Source: an uncultured Marinobacter sp.
Lineage (GTDB): Bacteria > Pseudomonadota > Gammaproteobacteria > Pseudomonadales > Oleiphilaceae
Assembly (NCBI RefSeq): GCF_946886895.1
Contig: NZ_CAMPJO010000005.1
Location: 282,674 to 346,673, forward strand
DNA: 64,000 nt
Reading direction: 5' to 3'
Shown here: in pieces, positions 25,173 through 35,962 of the stretch
Layout of the letters: each line of letters begins with the position of its first letter
How positions within the stretch are numbered: the stretch's first letter is position 1
Position numbers and translations under genes: made by a program
Notes under the pieces: generated by a model
Database searches by the model: none
Told to the model about the DNA's origin: nothing
The model's input: the letters and a program-made list of their open reading frames with translations, nothing else

Positions 25173-28151
25173 ATGGTAATCCGCAACGCCTTACTGGCGG
25201 CCGTGTCTATGGTTTCACTGGGGCTGGCCGGTTGCCTGGAGAGCAGCCGCGAGACCCGGACAAACGCTGATCCGGAGTACACGATTGACAGTGGATTGAT
25301 TGAGCGTGGTGTCCATCCGCTCTTCGATCCGCTCAAGACCGAATTCCCGATTCCCAGTGATGCCCTGTTCTTTCTGAGTGAAACCGACGACGGAACCATG
25401 CTGGATGGCACGGATCCGGCGAATCCGGTGACCACCGGCATCGGTTTTCTGGATGGCAATTCCGTACTGGCCCCCATCGATATCAAAATCAGCGCCAGCC
25501 TTGATAGCCAGCAGGTTCTCGATGCCCGGGGTTTTGTGGAGGTGAATGGCGAGGTTGTCCCCAATCCGGCTCAGAATGCATTCCTGATTCCGGTGGAGTA
25601 TGCCGCCGGTGATCCGCTCAGGCCGTTGGCATCGGAAGTGGCGGGCCTGGTACCTGCCGCCCGCTATCGCCAGGCACTGCGGCTTGAGGCCCAAGGCGAT
25701 GCAGCGGGTGCTGATGCCATCTTCAGTGAGTTGCTTGAGGAAACGGTAAGGATCGAACTGCTGGACATCGATGGTGGCCAGAACAATCTTGTTCGCCTGT
25801 TGCCGACTCAGCCGCTGGCTGAGAAAACCCGGTATGTTCTCGCGCTGACCAATGGCATTGTTGACGCTCAGGGAACGCCTCTTGTGGGTTCACCGACCTA
25901 CCAAAGCGTGGCGGACCCTGACCGGACGCTGTCCAACGCCGCGTTCCAGCCGTTTCGGGAGGCGATGTTGCCGGCCCGCCGGCTTGCCGCAGATTACTTT
26001 GATTTCAAGCGGTCGTATCCGGCGGCTGAGGCCTTCCCGCCGGACTTTGACGATGTCGTCTACTCCACGACGATCACCACAACAGCGGTGGACGATGTAC
26101 TGTTGGCCAACGCCGCGCCGATCACCTATTTCCGGTCCATGCTGGAAATTGCGCAACGTCAGAACGAACTCCCCCGGTTGGTCGACGGTTTTTACAACCT
26201 GAGTAACCAGCCTCTGCCCGACGGGGCGACCGCTGAAGAACAGAGCCTGAATACGACCTTGTTCAACACGCTGACCGACCCGGCCTTCCGGTTGTATGAC
26301 GACAACCTGGCGACGATTCTGTCGGACGCGCAGGCGGCGAGTGCGATGGTGACGTATTCAGACATCGTGGTCGACGCCCGGGCGGACCGACGTATTGCCC
26401 ATGTCATTCAGGTGGCGGCTGCTCTGGCAACCGATGCCAGCATCGACGTCAGTGCCGATGCCCAGGCGCTGGCAACGGCGGCGGACCCCCTGATCGATAC
26501 CCCAAAGCCCCGCAACGTTCGCATCCTCAGCCAGAAAGATGGCGGCGATGTGAACCCGGCCCTGGCTCAGGAAGTGGGGGGTACACCCCTGAATATCCAC
26601 GTTTACGAAGGTGAAATCACCTTGCCCTATTTCCAGGCTTTGCCCCTGGACGGTGACGGTACCCCCATTACCTCGGAGAACTGGATGCCAGCCGACTTCT
26701 CGGCTGATGAAGCACTCGGAAACGCTCCGTCGGACAAGGTTACCTACCGTTTCCCGTTCATCGGCAAGAGGGCCGACACCACGGTCCCGATTGTGGTCGC
26801 CGCGCCGGATACCGATCAGACGCTGATTGCCTCGCAACAGCCTCTTAACGGGTATCCGGTAATCATTTACCAGCACGCGGTGACCACGGATCGCTCGGCC
26901 ATTCTGCCATTGGCCACGGCGGCCGGCCTGCTGTGCGCCGATCCGAACAACAGTCATGACTGCTTTGTCACTATCGGCATAGACCAGCCACTGCACGGTA
27001 TTTTTGACCAGGGCTTGGTAGGCCTGACGCCGATCACCAACCAGGCAGGGGCATCGGCCGACGCGACGGAACGGCACTTCGGTTTCGCGGCCAATGCAAA
27101 CCTGGCAGCCACGCCCGCCGCTGAACTGGAGTCTCCGGAGTCTGGCAGCCTGTTCCTGAATTTCGCCAACTATGCCAATACCCGGGACAACATGCGTCAG
27201 GGCGCACTCGATCTGTTAAACGTGAACGCCTCGTTACAGGCCATTGAGGATGCCATAAACGCCTGTACCGACTGCCCGCAGAATCTGAATCTGGACCCTG
27301 ATCGGGTTTACTTTGTCAGCCATTCCCTGAGCGGCATGGGTGGCGTTGCGGTTCCCCCGGTGACGAACGCGGCCGTAGCCGCTGGCAATAGCAACCTGCA
27401 TCCGATCCTCGCGTCGAACCTGTTCAACACGGGTGGTCAGTTCTCCCGTCTGGTGGAAAACTCCCAGTCCGTGGCGCCCCGGGTACTGCCGGGGCTGGAC
27501 GCCGCCTCCGACGGCCTGTTGGCGCAGGGGCGCACCGAACTGAACATCTATTTCAATGTGTTCCAGGCCCTGCTCGATTCCGCCGACCCGGTGGCGTTCG
27601 CCCCCTTTTATCGGGGAACGCCGACGTTGCTGACGGAAATTGCCGGAGTGCCCGATGACCCGGATCGCCCCACCGACAATACGGTGCCCAATGCGGCGGA
27701 CGCGGTGCTTTTCCCACTGCCACCGCTATCCACCACGATCCCGGAGACCGGGTTTGTCATCGAAGGCGAGAACATGCCGCTGGCCGGAACCGACCCGATG
27801 GCCGTGGTGATGGCTGCGGGGTCCACGCCGATTGACACCGATGGCCTGCCTTATATCACCCGTTATCTTGAAGGTTCCCACGGTAATCCGATCTCGGCAG
27901 GGCAGAAGAGTGCCGACCCGTTCTCGTCCCGGGCGGTGTTCGACGAAATGACCGCGCAAATGCTGCAGCTGTTTTCGGACGGCACGGTCTCCGTTGTTAA
28001 CCCCTGCGTGGTCAAGGACGCCGATACGTCTGGCACCGACTGTTCCGACGGTGGTGGCAATACCGACGCCGGCGACTCCTCAGATGGAGGTGACGGAAGC
28101 GGTGGCGGCGACGATGGCCCCATTGGTGGCGGTGATATCTTGCCGATCTGA
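25173..28151 (+). CDS. surface lipase/phospholipase lipoprotein (VolA/Pla-1 family)
   Basis: A 992-residue exported lipoprotein. The signal peptide MVIRNALLAAVSMVSLGL ends in lipobox LAGC, so the mature Cys is lipidated. The N-terminal domain with VHPLFDPLKTEFPIPSDALFF matches the bacterial lipase N-terminal family. A catalytic serine lies in VSHSLSGMGG (G/S-x-S-x-G type). The C-terminal tail is Gly/Asp/Ser-rich after DADTSGTDC. Vibrio VolA and Pla-1/cef lipases of this type sit on the cell surface and release fatty acids from phospholipids. ATG 25173 follows GAGGTG; the upstream in-frame extension lacks a signal. It precedes DUF1302 and DUF1329 genes. Confidence 0.85.
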   Translation: MVIRNALLAAVSMVSLGLAGCLESSRETRTNADPEYTIDSGLIERGVHPLFDPLKTEFPIPSDALFFLSETDDGTMLDGTDPANPVTTGIGFLDGNSVLAPIDIKISASLDSQQVLDARGFVEVNGEVVPNPAQNAFLIPVEYAAGDPLRPLASEVAGLVPAARYRQALRLEAQGDAAGADAIFSELLEETVRIELLDIDGGQNNLVRLLPTQPLAEKTRYVLALTNGIVDAQGTPLVGSPTYQSVADPDRTLSNAAFQPFREAMLPARRLAADYFDFKRSYPAAEAFPPDFDDVVYSTTITTTAVDDVLLANAAPITYFRSMLEIAQRQNELPRLVDGFYNLSNQPLPDGATAEEQSLNTTLFNTLTDPAFRLYDDNLATILSDAQAASAMVTYSDIVVDARADRRIAHVIQVAAALATDASIDVSADAQALATAADPLIDTPKPRNVRILSQKDGGDVNPALAQEVGGTPLNIHVYEGEITLPYFQALPLDGDGTPITSENWMPADFSADEALGNAPSDKVTYRFPFIGKRADTTVPIVVAAPDTDQTLIASQQPLNGYPVIIYQHAVTTDRSAILPLATAAGLLCADPNNSHDCFVTIGIDQPLHGIFDQGLVGLTPITNQAGASADATERHFGFAANANLAATPAAELESPESGSLFLNFANYANTRDNMRQGALDLLNVNASLQAIEDAINACTDCPQNLNLDPDRVYFVSHSLSGMGGVAVPPVTNAAVAAGNSNLHPILASNLFNTGGQFSRLVENSQSVAPRVLPGLDAASDGLLAQGRTELNIYFNVFQALLDSADPVAFAPFYRGTPTLLTEIAGVPDDPDRPTDNTVPNAADAVLFPLPPLSTTIPETGFVIEGENMPLAGTDPMAVVMAAGSTPIDTDGLPYITRYLEGSHGNPISAGQKSADPFSSRAVFDEMTAQMLQLFSDGTVSVVNPCVVKDADTSGTDCSDGGGNTDAGDSSDGGDGSGGGDDGPIGGGDILPI

Positions 28152-28271
28152 CCGACCCATGCGGTGCTCCGACTGGAGGGGCACCACGATTTCCAGGAAC
28201 ACCAAGTCAAATCATGGCGTTAGCCTCGCCACACGGGGAGGCTTTGCCTAAAACCTGCGGAGTAACTCGCA

Positions 28272-30164
28272 ATGACAACAACAAACTCCACATTGCCCAA
28301 GCTGGCGCGCCTGGCATTGGCGCTGAATATAGCCGGTCTTTCCGCGCCAGCCGCCGCCTTCGATTTCGAGATCTACGAGATCGATGCCTCATTCAGCACC
28401 ACGTTGACGGCGGGTATTGCCTACCGCCTGGAGGATCAGGACGAGGACCTGATTTCCCAGGGCAATCTGGGCCCGGAGTTCGCCTTCAGTAACACCGGCG
28501 CCTCATCCAACAACTTTGACGACGGCAACCTCAATTTCGAGAAAGGCACGCCTTATTCACAAATCCTGCGAGGTCGTAGCGAGCTGTTTCTCGACTATGC
28601 GCCGGACAGTGACACATTGACCCGGGTTGGTGCGCTGGTTCGCGGCACCTACTACTACGACCATGAACTGAAAGACAACCCACGGGCGGTAGACCCCGTG
28701 GGTCAGCGCCGCACGCTGAATGAGGAGGCGCTTGATAACGCCGCCGGCGCCGACCTTCTCGACGCGTATGTATTCACCGATTGGTACTTTGGCAATACGC
28801 CGGTGTCCATTCGCTATGGCCGGCAAGTGGTTAACTGGGGCGAAAGCACGTTTATCCTTGGTGGCATCAATGTCGTCAACCCGATCGATGTGCCGGCGTT
28901 CCGGGCACCCGGCGCGGAGCTCAAGGACGTTCTGCTGCCTGTTGAAATGCTGTACACCTCGGTTGGCATTACCCCGGAAGTCACGCTGGAAGCCTTTGTT
29001 CAGACCGACTGGGAATCGTTCCGTATTGATGACTGCGGCACCTTCTTTTCATCCGCCGACGTGGCTGCGGACGGATGCGGTCCGGTGCTTCTGGCCGGCC
29101 AGGTGCCGGACTCCCAGGCTTTCGAGGAAGGCTTCATTGCGCCGCGACTGGGCGACCGGGAGCCGGGTGACAAGGATCAGTTCGGGGTAGCGGCCCGCTG
29201 GTTCGTCACCGAACTGGACGCGGAACTTGGCTTCTTCTACACCCGTTACCACAGCCGGCTGCCATATATCAGTGGCGTTGTTAACAACCCGTCATCGCCG
29301 GAAGCCAACCAGATGCGGGATCCGAGCAAGCCCGACTCGCGCTTCCCGAGCTATTTCATCGAGTACCCCAAGGGCATCGACCTGTTTGGCCTGAGTATCA
29401 ACACGACTCTGCCGACGGGGACCTCATTGGGCGCGGAATACAGCTTCCGGCCCAACCTGCCGGTTCAGTGGAACACCTTCGAGTTGATCTATGGCGGCCT
29501 GCAGCAACGCGGACCGGACGGGCAGATCATCAGCAAACTGGAGCAGCGCGAACGGGCGAACGGTGGCAATTACGCCGGCGACGCCGTGGACGGCTACGAT
29601 CGCTTCAAGGTTTCCCAGGCCCAGGCCACGATGATCCACTTCATTGATCGTGTCATGGGGGCAGCCCGGTTCATTATCGTGGGCGAGGTGGGCGCCACCT
29701 ACATCCACGATTTGCCGCCGACGTCGGAAGCCCGTTATGGCCGCTCCGGTATCTACGGTGTGGGTCCGGTGCCACTGGATGGCCCCAGCTTCTCGGGTGA
29801 TTTCTGTAGTCAGGGAACCGACGAAGTCCCCCGTCTCAACATCAACGCAAGCAACTGTCGTGGCGATGGCTTTACCACGTCATTCTCCTGGGGCTACCGA
29901 ACCCTGTTTGTCTGGGACTACCCGGATGCCGTTGCCGGTGTAAACCTGCGCCCGAAGCTGTTCCTGTCCCATGACGTGAGTGGCTATGCGCCCGATCCGG
30001 GAGGCAACTTCCAGGAAGGCAATAAATCGGTGGGGCTGGGTGTCGACGCCACGTACCAGAATGCCTACAAGGCCTCAGTCAGTTACACGAATTATTTCGG
30101 CGGCGATTTCAACGTCACCAACGACCGGGACTTCGTTTCCGCCTCCATTTCCTATTCCTTCTAA
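28272..30164 (+). CDS. DUF1302-family outer-membrane protein
   Basis: A 630-residue protein. A signal peptide ends near APAAAFDFEIYEIDASF. The family signature then follows: GIAYRLEDQDEDL, DGNLNF, and the WGESTFILGGINVVNP region. The C-terminus SASISYSF ends in aromatic Phe, as in beta-barrels. DUF1302 proteins are predicted outer-membrane barrels usually encoded next to DUF1329 proteins, as here, 31 bases apart. Together with the upstream lipase this suggests handling of lipids or hydrophobic molecules at the cell surface. No experimental function is assumed. Confidence 0.87.
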   Translation: MTTTNSTLPKLARLALALNIAGLSAPAAAFDFEIYEIDASFSTTLTAGIAYRLEDQDEDLISQGNLGPEFAFSNTGASSNNFDDGNLNFEKGTPYSQILRGRSELFLDYAPDSDTLTRVGALVRGTYYYDHELKDNPRAVDPVGQRRTLNEEALDNAAGADLLDAYVFTDWYFGNTPVSIRYGRQVVNWGESTFILGGINVVNPIDVPAFRAPGAELKDVLLPVEMLYTSVGITPEVTLEAFVQTDWESFRIDDCGTFFSSADVAADGCGPVLLAGQVPDSQAFEEGFIAPRLGDREPGDKDQFGVAARWFVTELDAELGFFYTRYHSRLPYISGVVNNPSSPEANQMRDPSKPDSRFPSYFIEYPKGIDLFGLSINTTLPTGTSLGAEYSFRPNLPVQWNTFELIYGGLQQRGPDGQIISKLEQRERANGGNYAGDAVDGYDRFKVSQAQATMIHFIDRVMGAARFIIVGEVGATYIHDLPPTSEARYGRSGIYGVGPVPLDGPSFSGDFCSQGTDEVPRLNINASNCRGDGFTTSFSWGYRTLFVWDYPDAVAGVNLRPKLFLSHDVSGYAPDPGGNFQEGNKSVGLGVDATYQNAYKASVSYTNYFGGDFNVTNDRDFVSASISYSF

Positions 30165-30195
30165 CCAACCGTCAACGTGAAAGGAGTGTTCTCCC

Positions 30196-31557
30196 ATGAA
30201 CATGATGCAAACCCTTCTATGTGGTGCCGTTGCAGGGGCCCTGTTTGCCGCTGTACCGGCAGCCGCTGCCGTATCCCAGGCCGAAGCCGCCAAACTGGGT
30301 GATAGCCTGACGCCCGTTGGGGCCGAGAAGGCCGGCAACGGCGATGAGATCCCGGCCTGGACCGGCGGACTGACTGAAGCGCCTGCCGGCTATAAAGGCG
30401 ATGGCCGCTACGTGAATCCGTTCCCGGATGACAAAGAGCTGTTCCGGATTGGTCAGAGTAATGTCGACCAGTACGCCGACAACCTGACGCCGGGGCAGAT
30501 CGCCATGATCCGCACCTACGACGACTACTTCCTTCCGGTGTACCAGACCCGCCGGTCAGGAACCTACCCGGAAGCGGTGCAGCAGAAAACCATCGAAAAC
30601 GCCACAAAAGTTGACCTGGTGGAGAGTGGCAATGGTCTGAAGAACTACCAGACAGCCATTCCCTTTCCGATTCCGAACAATGGTCTTGAGGCCATTTTCA
30701 ATCACATTACCCGCTATCGCGGTGGTTCATTCACTCGCAACGTTGCCCAGGTGACGCCCCAGCCAAACGGGGATTTCAGCCCGGTCAAATTTACCGAGTC
30801 GTTCACCGAGCGGGTGGCCCTGGAGGATTACGATCCCGCCGAGGACCCGAATGTGATGTTTTATTTCAAGCAGGCCATTACCGCGCCATCGCGGCTGGCG
30901 GGTAACGTGCTTCTTGTTCACGAGACCATCAACCAGGTCAAGGAGCCCCGGCGCGCGTGGCTGTACAATTCCGGCCAGCGTCGTGTACGTCGTGCGCCGA
31001 ACGTGGCCTATGACGGCCCTGGCACGGCGGCGGACGGGCAGCGCACCTCCGATAATCTGGACCTCTACAACGGCTCTCCGGACAAATACAACTGGAAGCT
31101 CAAGGGCAAAAAAGAGTTATACATTCCCTACAACTCCTACCGCCTGGCCAGTGCTGATCTGAGTTATGAGGACATTATCAAGCCTGGCCACATTGACCAG
31201 AGTCTCGCCCGCTATGAGTTGCACCGGGTATGGCATGTGACTGCGACCCTGAAGGATGAGGAACGTCACGTTTACGAAGTGCGGGATTTTTACATTGATG
31301 AAGACACCTGGCAGATCGCCGTGGTCGACCATTATGACGGTCGCGGGAACCTCTGGCGGGTAGCTGAGGCGCATGCCATGCAGATCTACGACGCGGACAT
31401 TCCGGCTTACGCGTTTGAAACCCTTTACGACCTGCTGTCTGGCCGTTACCTGGTGATGGGGCTGACCAACGAGGAGGATATCCCCTACGAGTACGGTACG
31501 GAGCGAAGCTCCCGGGAATACACCCCGGCTGCGCTTCGTCGCGCGGGTGTTCGCTGA
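30196..31557 (+). CDS. DUF1329-family periplasmic protein
   Basis: A 453-residue exported protein. The signal peptide ends near PAAAAVSQAEA, then comes LTPVGAEKAGNGDEIPAWTGG, a near-invariant DUF1329 start. YLYDS-like segments such as RAWLYNSGQRRVRRAP and the conserved HRVWHVTATLKDEERHVY follow. Structures of this family are known to resemble LolA/LolB-type lipid carriers. The gene follows DUF1302 with a GGAGTG ribosome site. It may ferry a hydrophobic substrate between the membranes, in step with the barrel and lipase. This is inference. Confidence 0.88.
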   Translation: MNMMQTLLCGAVAGALFAAVPAAAAVSQAEAAKLGDSLTPVGAEKAGNGDEIPAWTGGLTEAPAGYKGDGRYVNPFPDDKELFRIGQSNVDQYADNLTPGQIAMIRTYDDYFLPVYQTRRSGTYPEAVQQKTIENATKVDLVESGNGLKNYQTAIPFPIPNNGLEAIFNHITRYRGGSFTRNVAQVTPQPNGDFSPVKFTESFTERVALEDYDPAEDPNVMFYFKQAITAPSRLAGNVLLVHETINQVKEPRRAWLYNSGQRRVRRAPNVAYDGPGTAADGQRTSDNLDLYNGSPDKYNWKLKGKKELYIPYNSYRLASADLSYEDIIKPGHIDQSLARYELHRVWHVTATLKDEERHVYEVRDFYIDEDTWQIAVVDHYDGRGNLWRVAEAHAMQIYDADIPAYAFETLYDLLSGRYLVMGLTNEEDIPYEYGTERSSREYTPAALRRAGVR

Positions 31558-31630
31558 ATCAGGCTTTTTTCAGAGAGACAGACCACTGGCACAGGTCATC
31601 GTGCCGGTGGTTTCAGTCGGGAGGTTTCAG

Positions 31631-31929
31631 ATGCTGGATATATTGGCGCAGGTTCGTTTGCTTGATATTGAAGACCGGCTGGTTTACCGCAAAGGACAGT
31701 GGTTTATCCGGACGCGGGAAATTCAGGAAGGCGGGCCCTTCGACAGCCGGCTTGAGGCGGTCGAAGGGCTGTTCCGGCATGTGGCTGTGTGTACGGGGCG
31801 GTTGAACCACTGCGACCACAAATCGGCGCTTGCCTTTATCAGGCACTCCGTGAGGACGTGCACAGAACCCTCCTGTGAGCTCTGTGCCGACCTGATGGCT
31901 GTGTTGCCATTTGAGCCGGCGGTTCAGTC

Positions 31930-31945
<16 letters not shown>
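31631..31945 (+). CDS. conserved small protein of unknown function
   Basis: A 104-residue protein, probably cytoplasmic. It has no signal peptide and no recognised domain. Several Cys and His residues lie in the second half: [26 protein letters not shown], which could bind metal. A GGGAGG lies ahead of ATG 31631. Its last 16 bases overlap the stop of the convergent gcdH gene. Base composition is as in its neighbours. A real gene is likely because of the ribosome site and codon pattern. Confidence 0.55.
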
Positions 31946-33099
<1,154 letters not shown>

Positions 33100-33278
33100 G
33101 GTTGTTCTCCTCGATAGACTCAGTGGTTACCTTTCAGTAACGCGTTCAATAACCCGTAACTTGCTCAATAACAGCAGCCATGCCCTGGCCGGCGCCAGAC
33201 CTCTATTCTGATCCTCATGGTGCCAGTAGGAAAGGCGGCGGACTTGTTTTGCTGCATGTGCTACTATTGTTCCATATG

Positions 33279-33295
33279 GTTTCATACAGCGAAAC
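33279..33295. promoter_or_regulatory. candidate operator between gcdH and the membrane-protein gene
   Basis: GTTTCATACAGCGAAAC is a match to the shared motif and is itself an inverted repeat (GTTTC/GAAAC). It lies 180 bases before gcdH and 86 bases before the membrane-protein start. Confidence 0.5.
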
Positions 33296-33380
33296 ACAGT
33301 TTTGTAATTGAATGATTCAAGACTAATCCGGGCGTGGGGGAAATGCAAGCAGTGTCAAACCCAATCAGGTGGATCGCGAT

Positions 33381-34742
33381 ATGAAAAATCCCGGGCGGGT
33401 GCTGTTGCCGCTGGCGGTTTTGCTGGAGCTCGTCGCCATTACGCTGGTGGACAGACGGCTCAGTGCCGTTGCCGGCGGGTTGTTTATCGTCTGTTTCCTG
33501 TCCGGGCTGGGCCGGCTTCAGCCCTATGCCCGGTCACTGTTCCTGGTGTCTCTGGCGGTGCTGGGCTGGCTCGGTATCGATGGCACCCTGAGCCAGCAGC
33601 AGCTGCTGAAAGCCGCGTCGGATGCGGCCTTTTACGCCGCCTTCCTCGGCAGCCTGGGCATGATGCAATGCCTGGTGTCGAGGTTTGAGGTGCTGCGCCG
33701 GATTCACGATGTGCTGCTGGGTGGCCGGGCCTTGTGGCTGTATCCAAAATACGCGGTGGTGAGCTGCGGGATCGCCTCGGTGCTCAGCTTCGGCATGATG
33801 AATCTGCTGTGCGGCACATTGTCTGACACCCTGCGTGAACGGGGTATCACCGGCCATTCCCGGCTGCAATGGTTGCGCAGTGTGCTGATCAGTGCCTTAC
33901 GGGGGTTTGCCCTGGTACCCCTGGTGGCGCCGACCAGTGTTGCGGTGGCGATCCTGACCCGGGAGCTGCCGCAATTGAGTTGGGTGGCGTTGCTGCCGTT
34001 CGGGGCCGCCGCCGCGGTGCTGCTGATCGGGGTGGGCTGGGTGCTGGAGCAGCGCCGGTTCCGGGCAATCAGCACCGAACGGGTCGTGCTGGAGCGCTGG
34101 CCGGCCGGCACCCCGGTGCTGCTCGGCCTGGTGCTGGTGGTGTTCAGCGTGATGGCGGCCCTGGTGGCGGTGACCGAGCTGAAGGTCTCGGTGGCCGCCA
34201 TGCTGACCGTGCCCGCCGTCACCCTGCTTTATATAGGCTGGCAAGAGGGCTCGCTGAAAACCGTTGCCGCCGAGAGCTCGGCACAGATATCGGGCATGAA
34301 CAACGAAATGGCGATTTTTTCGGCCTCGGCCATCCTGGGCGTGGCACTGTCCGGCCTTATTCCTCCGGACGCCCTCAGCGGCCTGGTTGCCTCCGCCGGT
34401 GGCACGCTGGTACTGGCTGCCATGGGGCTGTTGCTGATGCCGCTGCTCTCCGCGATGGGCATCATCCCGATCACCGTTCTCAGTATCCAGGCCGGCCTGC
34501 TACCCCAGTTAGTGGCCGAGGGCATGGACCCCATGCTGATTTCGGTGGCACTGGTGATCGGCTTTTCCCTGGCGATGATGCTGTCGCCGTTCGGCCCGTC
34601 CGTGATGCTGCTGTCCCGGTTCGGGCAGGTATCGAAATGGGTGGTGGCGTTCCGCTGGAATGGTGTGTTTGTGCTGGTGGTGGTGCCTTTGTTGCTGGCA
34701 TTGCTGGGGTTATGGTCCGTGCTGCTACCGGCCTCCGGGTAG
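33381..34742 (+). CDS. multi-pass membrane protein, transporter-like
   Basis: A 453-residue integral membrane protein with about 11-12 hydrophobic helices. No family was recognised with certainty. Features: NLLCGTLSDTLRERG loop, APTSVAVAILTRELP and a late MLSPFGPSVMLLSR re-entrant-like segment, as in ion- or carboxylate-transporter superfamilies. ATG 33381 is chosen with AGGTGG upstream; a GTG codon 12 bases earlier is possible. It is divergent from gcdH and shares the candidate operator at 33279, so it may carry a substrate for this pathway. That is inference. Confidence 0.7.
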   Translation: MKNPGRVLLPLAVLLELVAITLVDRRLSAVAGGLFIVCFLSGLGRLQPYARSLFLVSLAVLGWLGIDGTLSQQQLLKAASDAAFYAAFLGSLGMMQCLVSRFEVLRRIHDVLLGGRALWLYPKYAVVSCGIASVLSFGMMNLLCGTLSDTLRERGITGHSRLQWLRSVLISALRGFALVPLVAPTSVAVAILTRELPQLSWVALLPFGAAAAVLLIGVGWVLEQRRFRAISTERVVLERWPAGTPVLLGLVLVVFSVMAALVAVTELKVSVAAMLTVPAVTLLYIGWQEGSLKTVAAESSAQISGMNNEMAIFSASAILGVALSGLIPPDALSGLVASAGGTLVLAAMGLLLMPLLSAMGIIPITVLSIQAGLLPQLVAEGMDPMLISVALVIGFSLAMMLSPFGPSVMLLSRFGQVSKWVVAFRWNGVFVLVVVPLLLALLGLWSVLLPASG

Positions 34743-34756
34743 CAGCACGGGGCAGG

Positions 34757-35686
34757 TCAGTAGCCGCGGTTGGTATCGACAACCCCGGAGATGGGCTTGC
34801 CGTGGGCGTGGTCCCGGATTTTGTCGGTAATCTGCGCCAGAGTGGCATCCCGAAGGGTGCGGGCTGAAATGTGCGGGGTGATGGTGATTTCCGGACGCTG
34901 CCAGAACGGGTGGCCAGCCGGCAGAGGCTCGGTGCGGAATACATCCAGTGCCGCCCGGGCAACCTGGCCGTCATCCATGGCTTTGAGCAGATCTTCCTCC
35001 ACCAGGTGCTCGCCCCGGCCGACGTTGATAACCACGGCACCGGGCTGTAACTGGCTGAACACGTCGTAGTCCAGGATGTTCCGGGTTTCGTCCGTCAGGG
35101 GCAGGGTGTTGACCAGAACCCGGGTGGCGCTGAGGAACTCGCCCAGGTTGTCCTGTCCGGCCCAGGTGGTGACGCCTTCAACGGTATGTTCGCTCCGGGC
35201 CCAGCCGTTTACCTGGTAGTCCAGGTCCGCCAGGGTGCGGGCAACCCGTTTGCCAATGTGGCCCAGCCCCATGACCCCGACCGGCCATTCGCTGCGCTTG
35301 ATGGGGCGGTGGATTTTCCAGACCCCCTGGCGCTGCTGCTCACGGTACTTTTCCATTTCCCGGCTGGCTTCCAGCAACTGGTGCAGCACGTATTCGGCCA
35401 TCTGCACCGACATGCCGGCATCCTCCAGGCGAACCACCGGCAGGTCCGCCGGCAGATTCGGCACCGCCAGCAGCCCGTCAATGCCCGCGCCGAGATTAAA
35501 CACTGCCTTCAGTTGGCGCTCGCGCTGGAACAGCTCGGCCGGTGGTTGCCAGACAATCGCGTAGTCGGCGTCCACGGCCGGGCCATCCGGATTCCAGACG
35601 TGAACATCGGCTTCTGGCAACAACGCCTTGATGGGAACCGTCCAGCGCTCTGGCTTCGGGTCTCCGGCAACAAACAGAACTTTCAT
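34757..35686 (-). CDS. ghrA: glyoxylate/hydroxypyruvate reductase A-like dehydrogenase
   Basis: A 309-residue D-2-hydroxyacid dehydrogenase resembling Escherichia coli GhrA along its length. The nucleotide-binding fold has GVMGLGHIGKRVA. The catalytic set is Arg in NVGRGEHLVEEDLL, Glu in FRTEPLPAGHPFW and His in TPHISA. The C-terminal end is VVDTNRGY, as in GhrA. It reduces glyoxylate or hydroxypyruvate with NADPH. Its promoter region is shared with iclR and contains a motif match at 35731. Its relation to the catabolic block is unclear. Confidence 0.87.
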   Translation of the reverse strand: MKVLFVAGDPKPERWTVPIKALLPEADVHVWNPDGPAVDADYAIVWQPPAELFQRERQLKAVFNLGAGIDGLLAVPNLPADLPVVRLEDAGMSVQMAEYVLHQLLEASREMEKYREQQRQGVWKIHRPIKRSEWPVGVMGLGHIGKRVARTLADLDYQVNGWARSEHTVEGVTTWAGQDNLGEFLSATRVLVNTLPLTDETRNILDYDVFSQLQPGAVVINVGRGEHLVEEDLLKAMDDGQVARAALDVFRTEPLPAGHPFWQRPEITITPHISARTLRDATLAQITDKIRDHAHGKPISGVVDTNRGY

Positions 35687-35730
35687 GGGGCCTCCCGGGA
35701 TCGAAAAGTGGAAGTGGACACGTTATCATA

Positions 35731-35746
35731 TTTCGCTTTGCAGAAC
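35731..35746. promoter_or_regulatory. candidate operator upstream of ghrA
   Basis: TTTCGCTTTGCAGAAC is the shared motif in reverse orientation, 45 bases before the ghrA start. A related, one-base-shorter sequence, TTCCGCAGCGATTAA, lies at 35870-35884 nearer iclR. Together they would allow control of both divergent genes. Confidence 0.5.
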
Positions 35747-35962
35747 ATGGTACCGAAAAATGCCTTCAGATAAGCTAAACTTGTTCAGATGGGAAATGAA
35801 ATTTTGAAACGTTAGGGAAGAGTGTTTCATATTTGGCACGAGTTTTGAAAAGACTTTGTGGTACTTGAATTCCGCAGCGATTAAAATACTGCATCTTTGG
35901 TTATTCACCAGACTAATATCCCGGACACCGGAACAGGCGACGATGTTGGAGGGCGCCACCTT

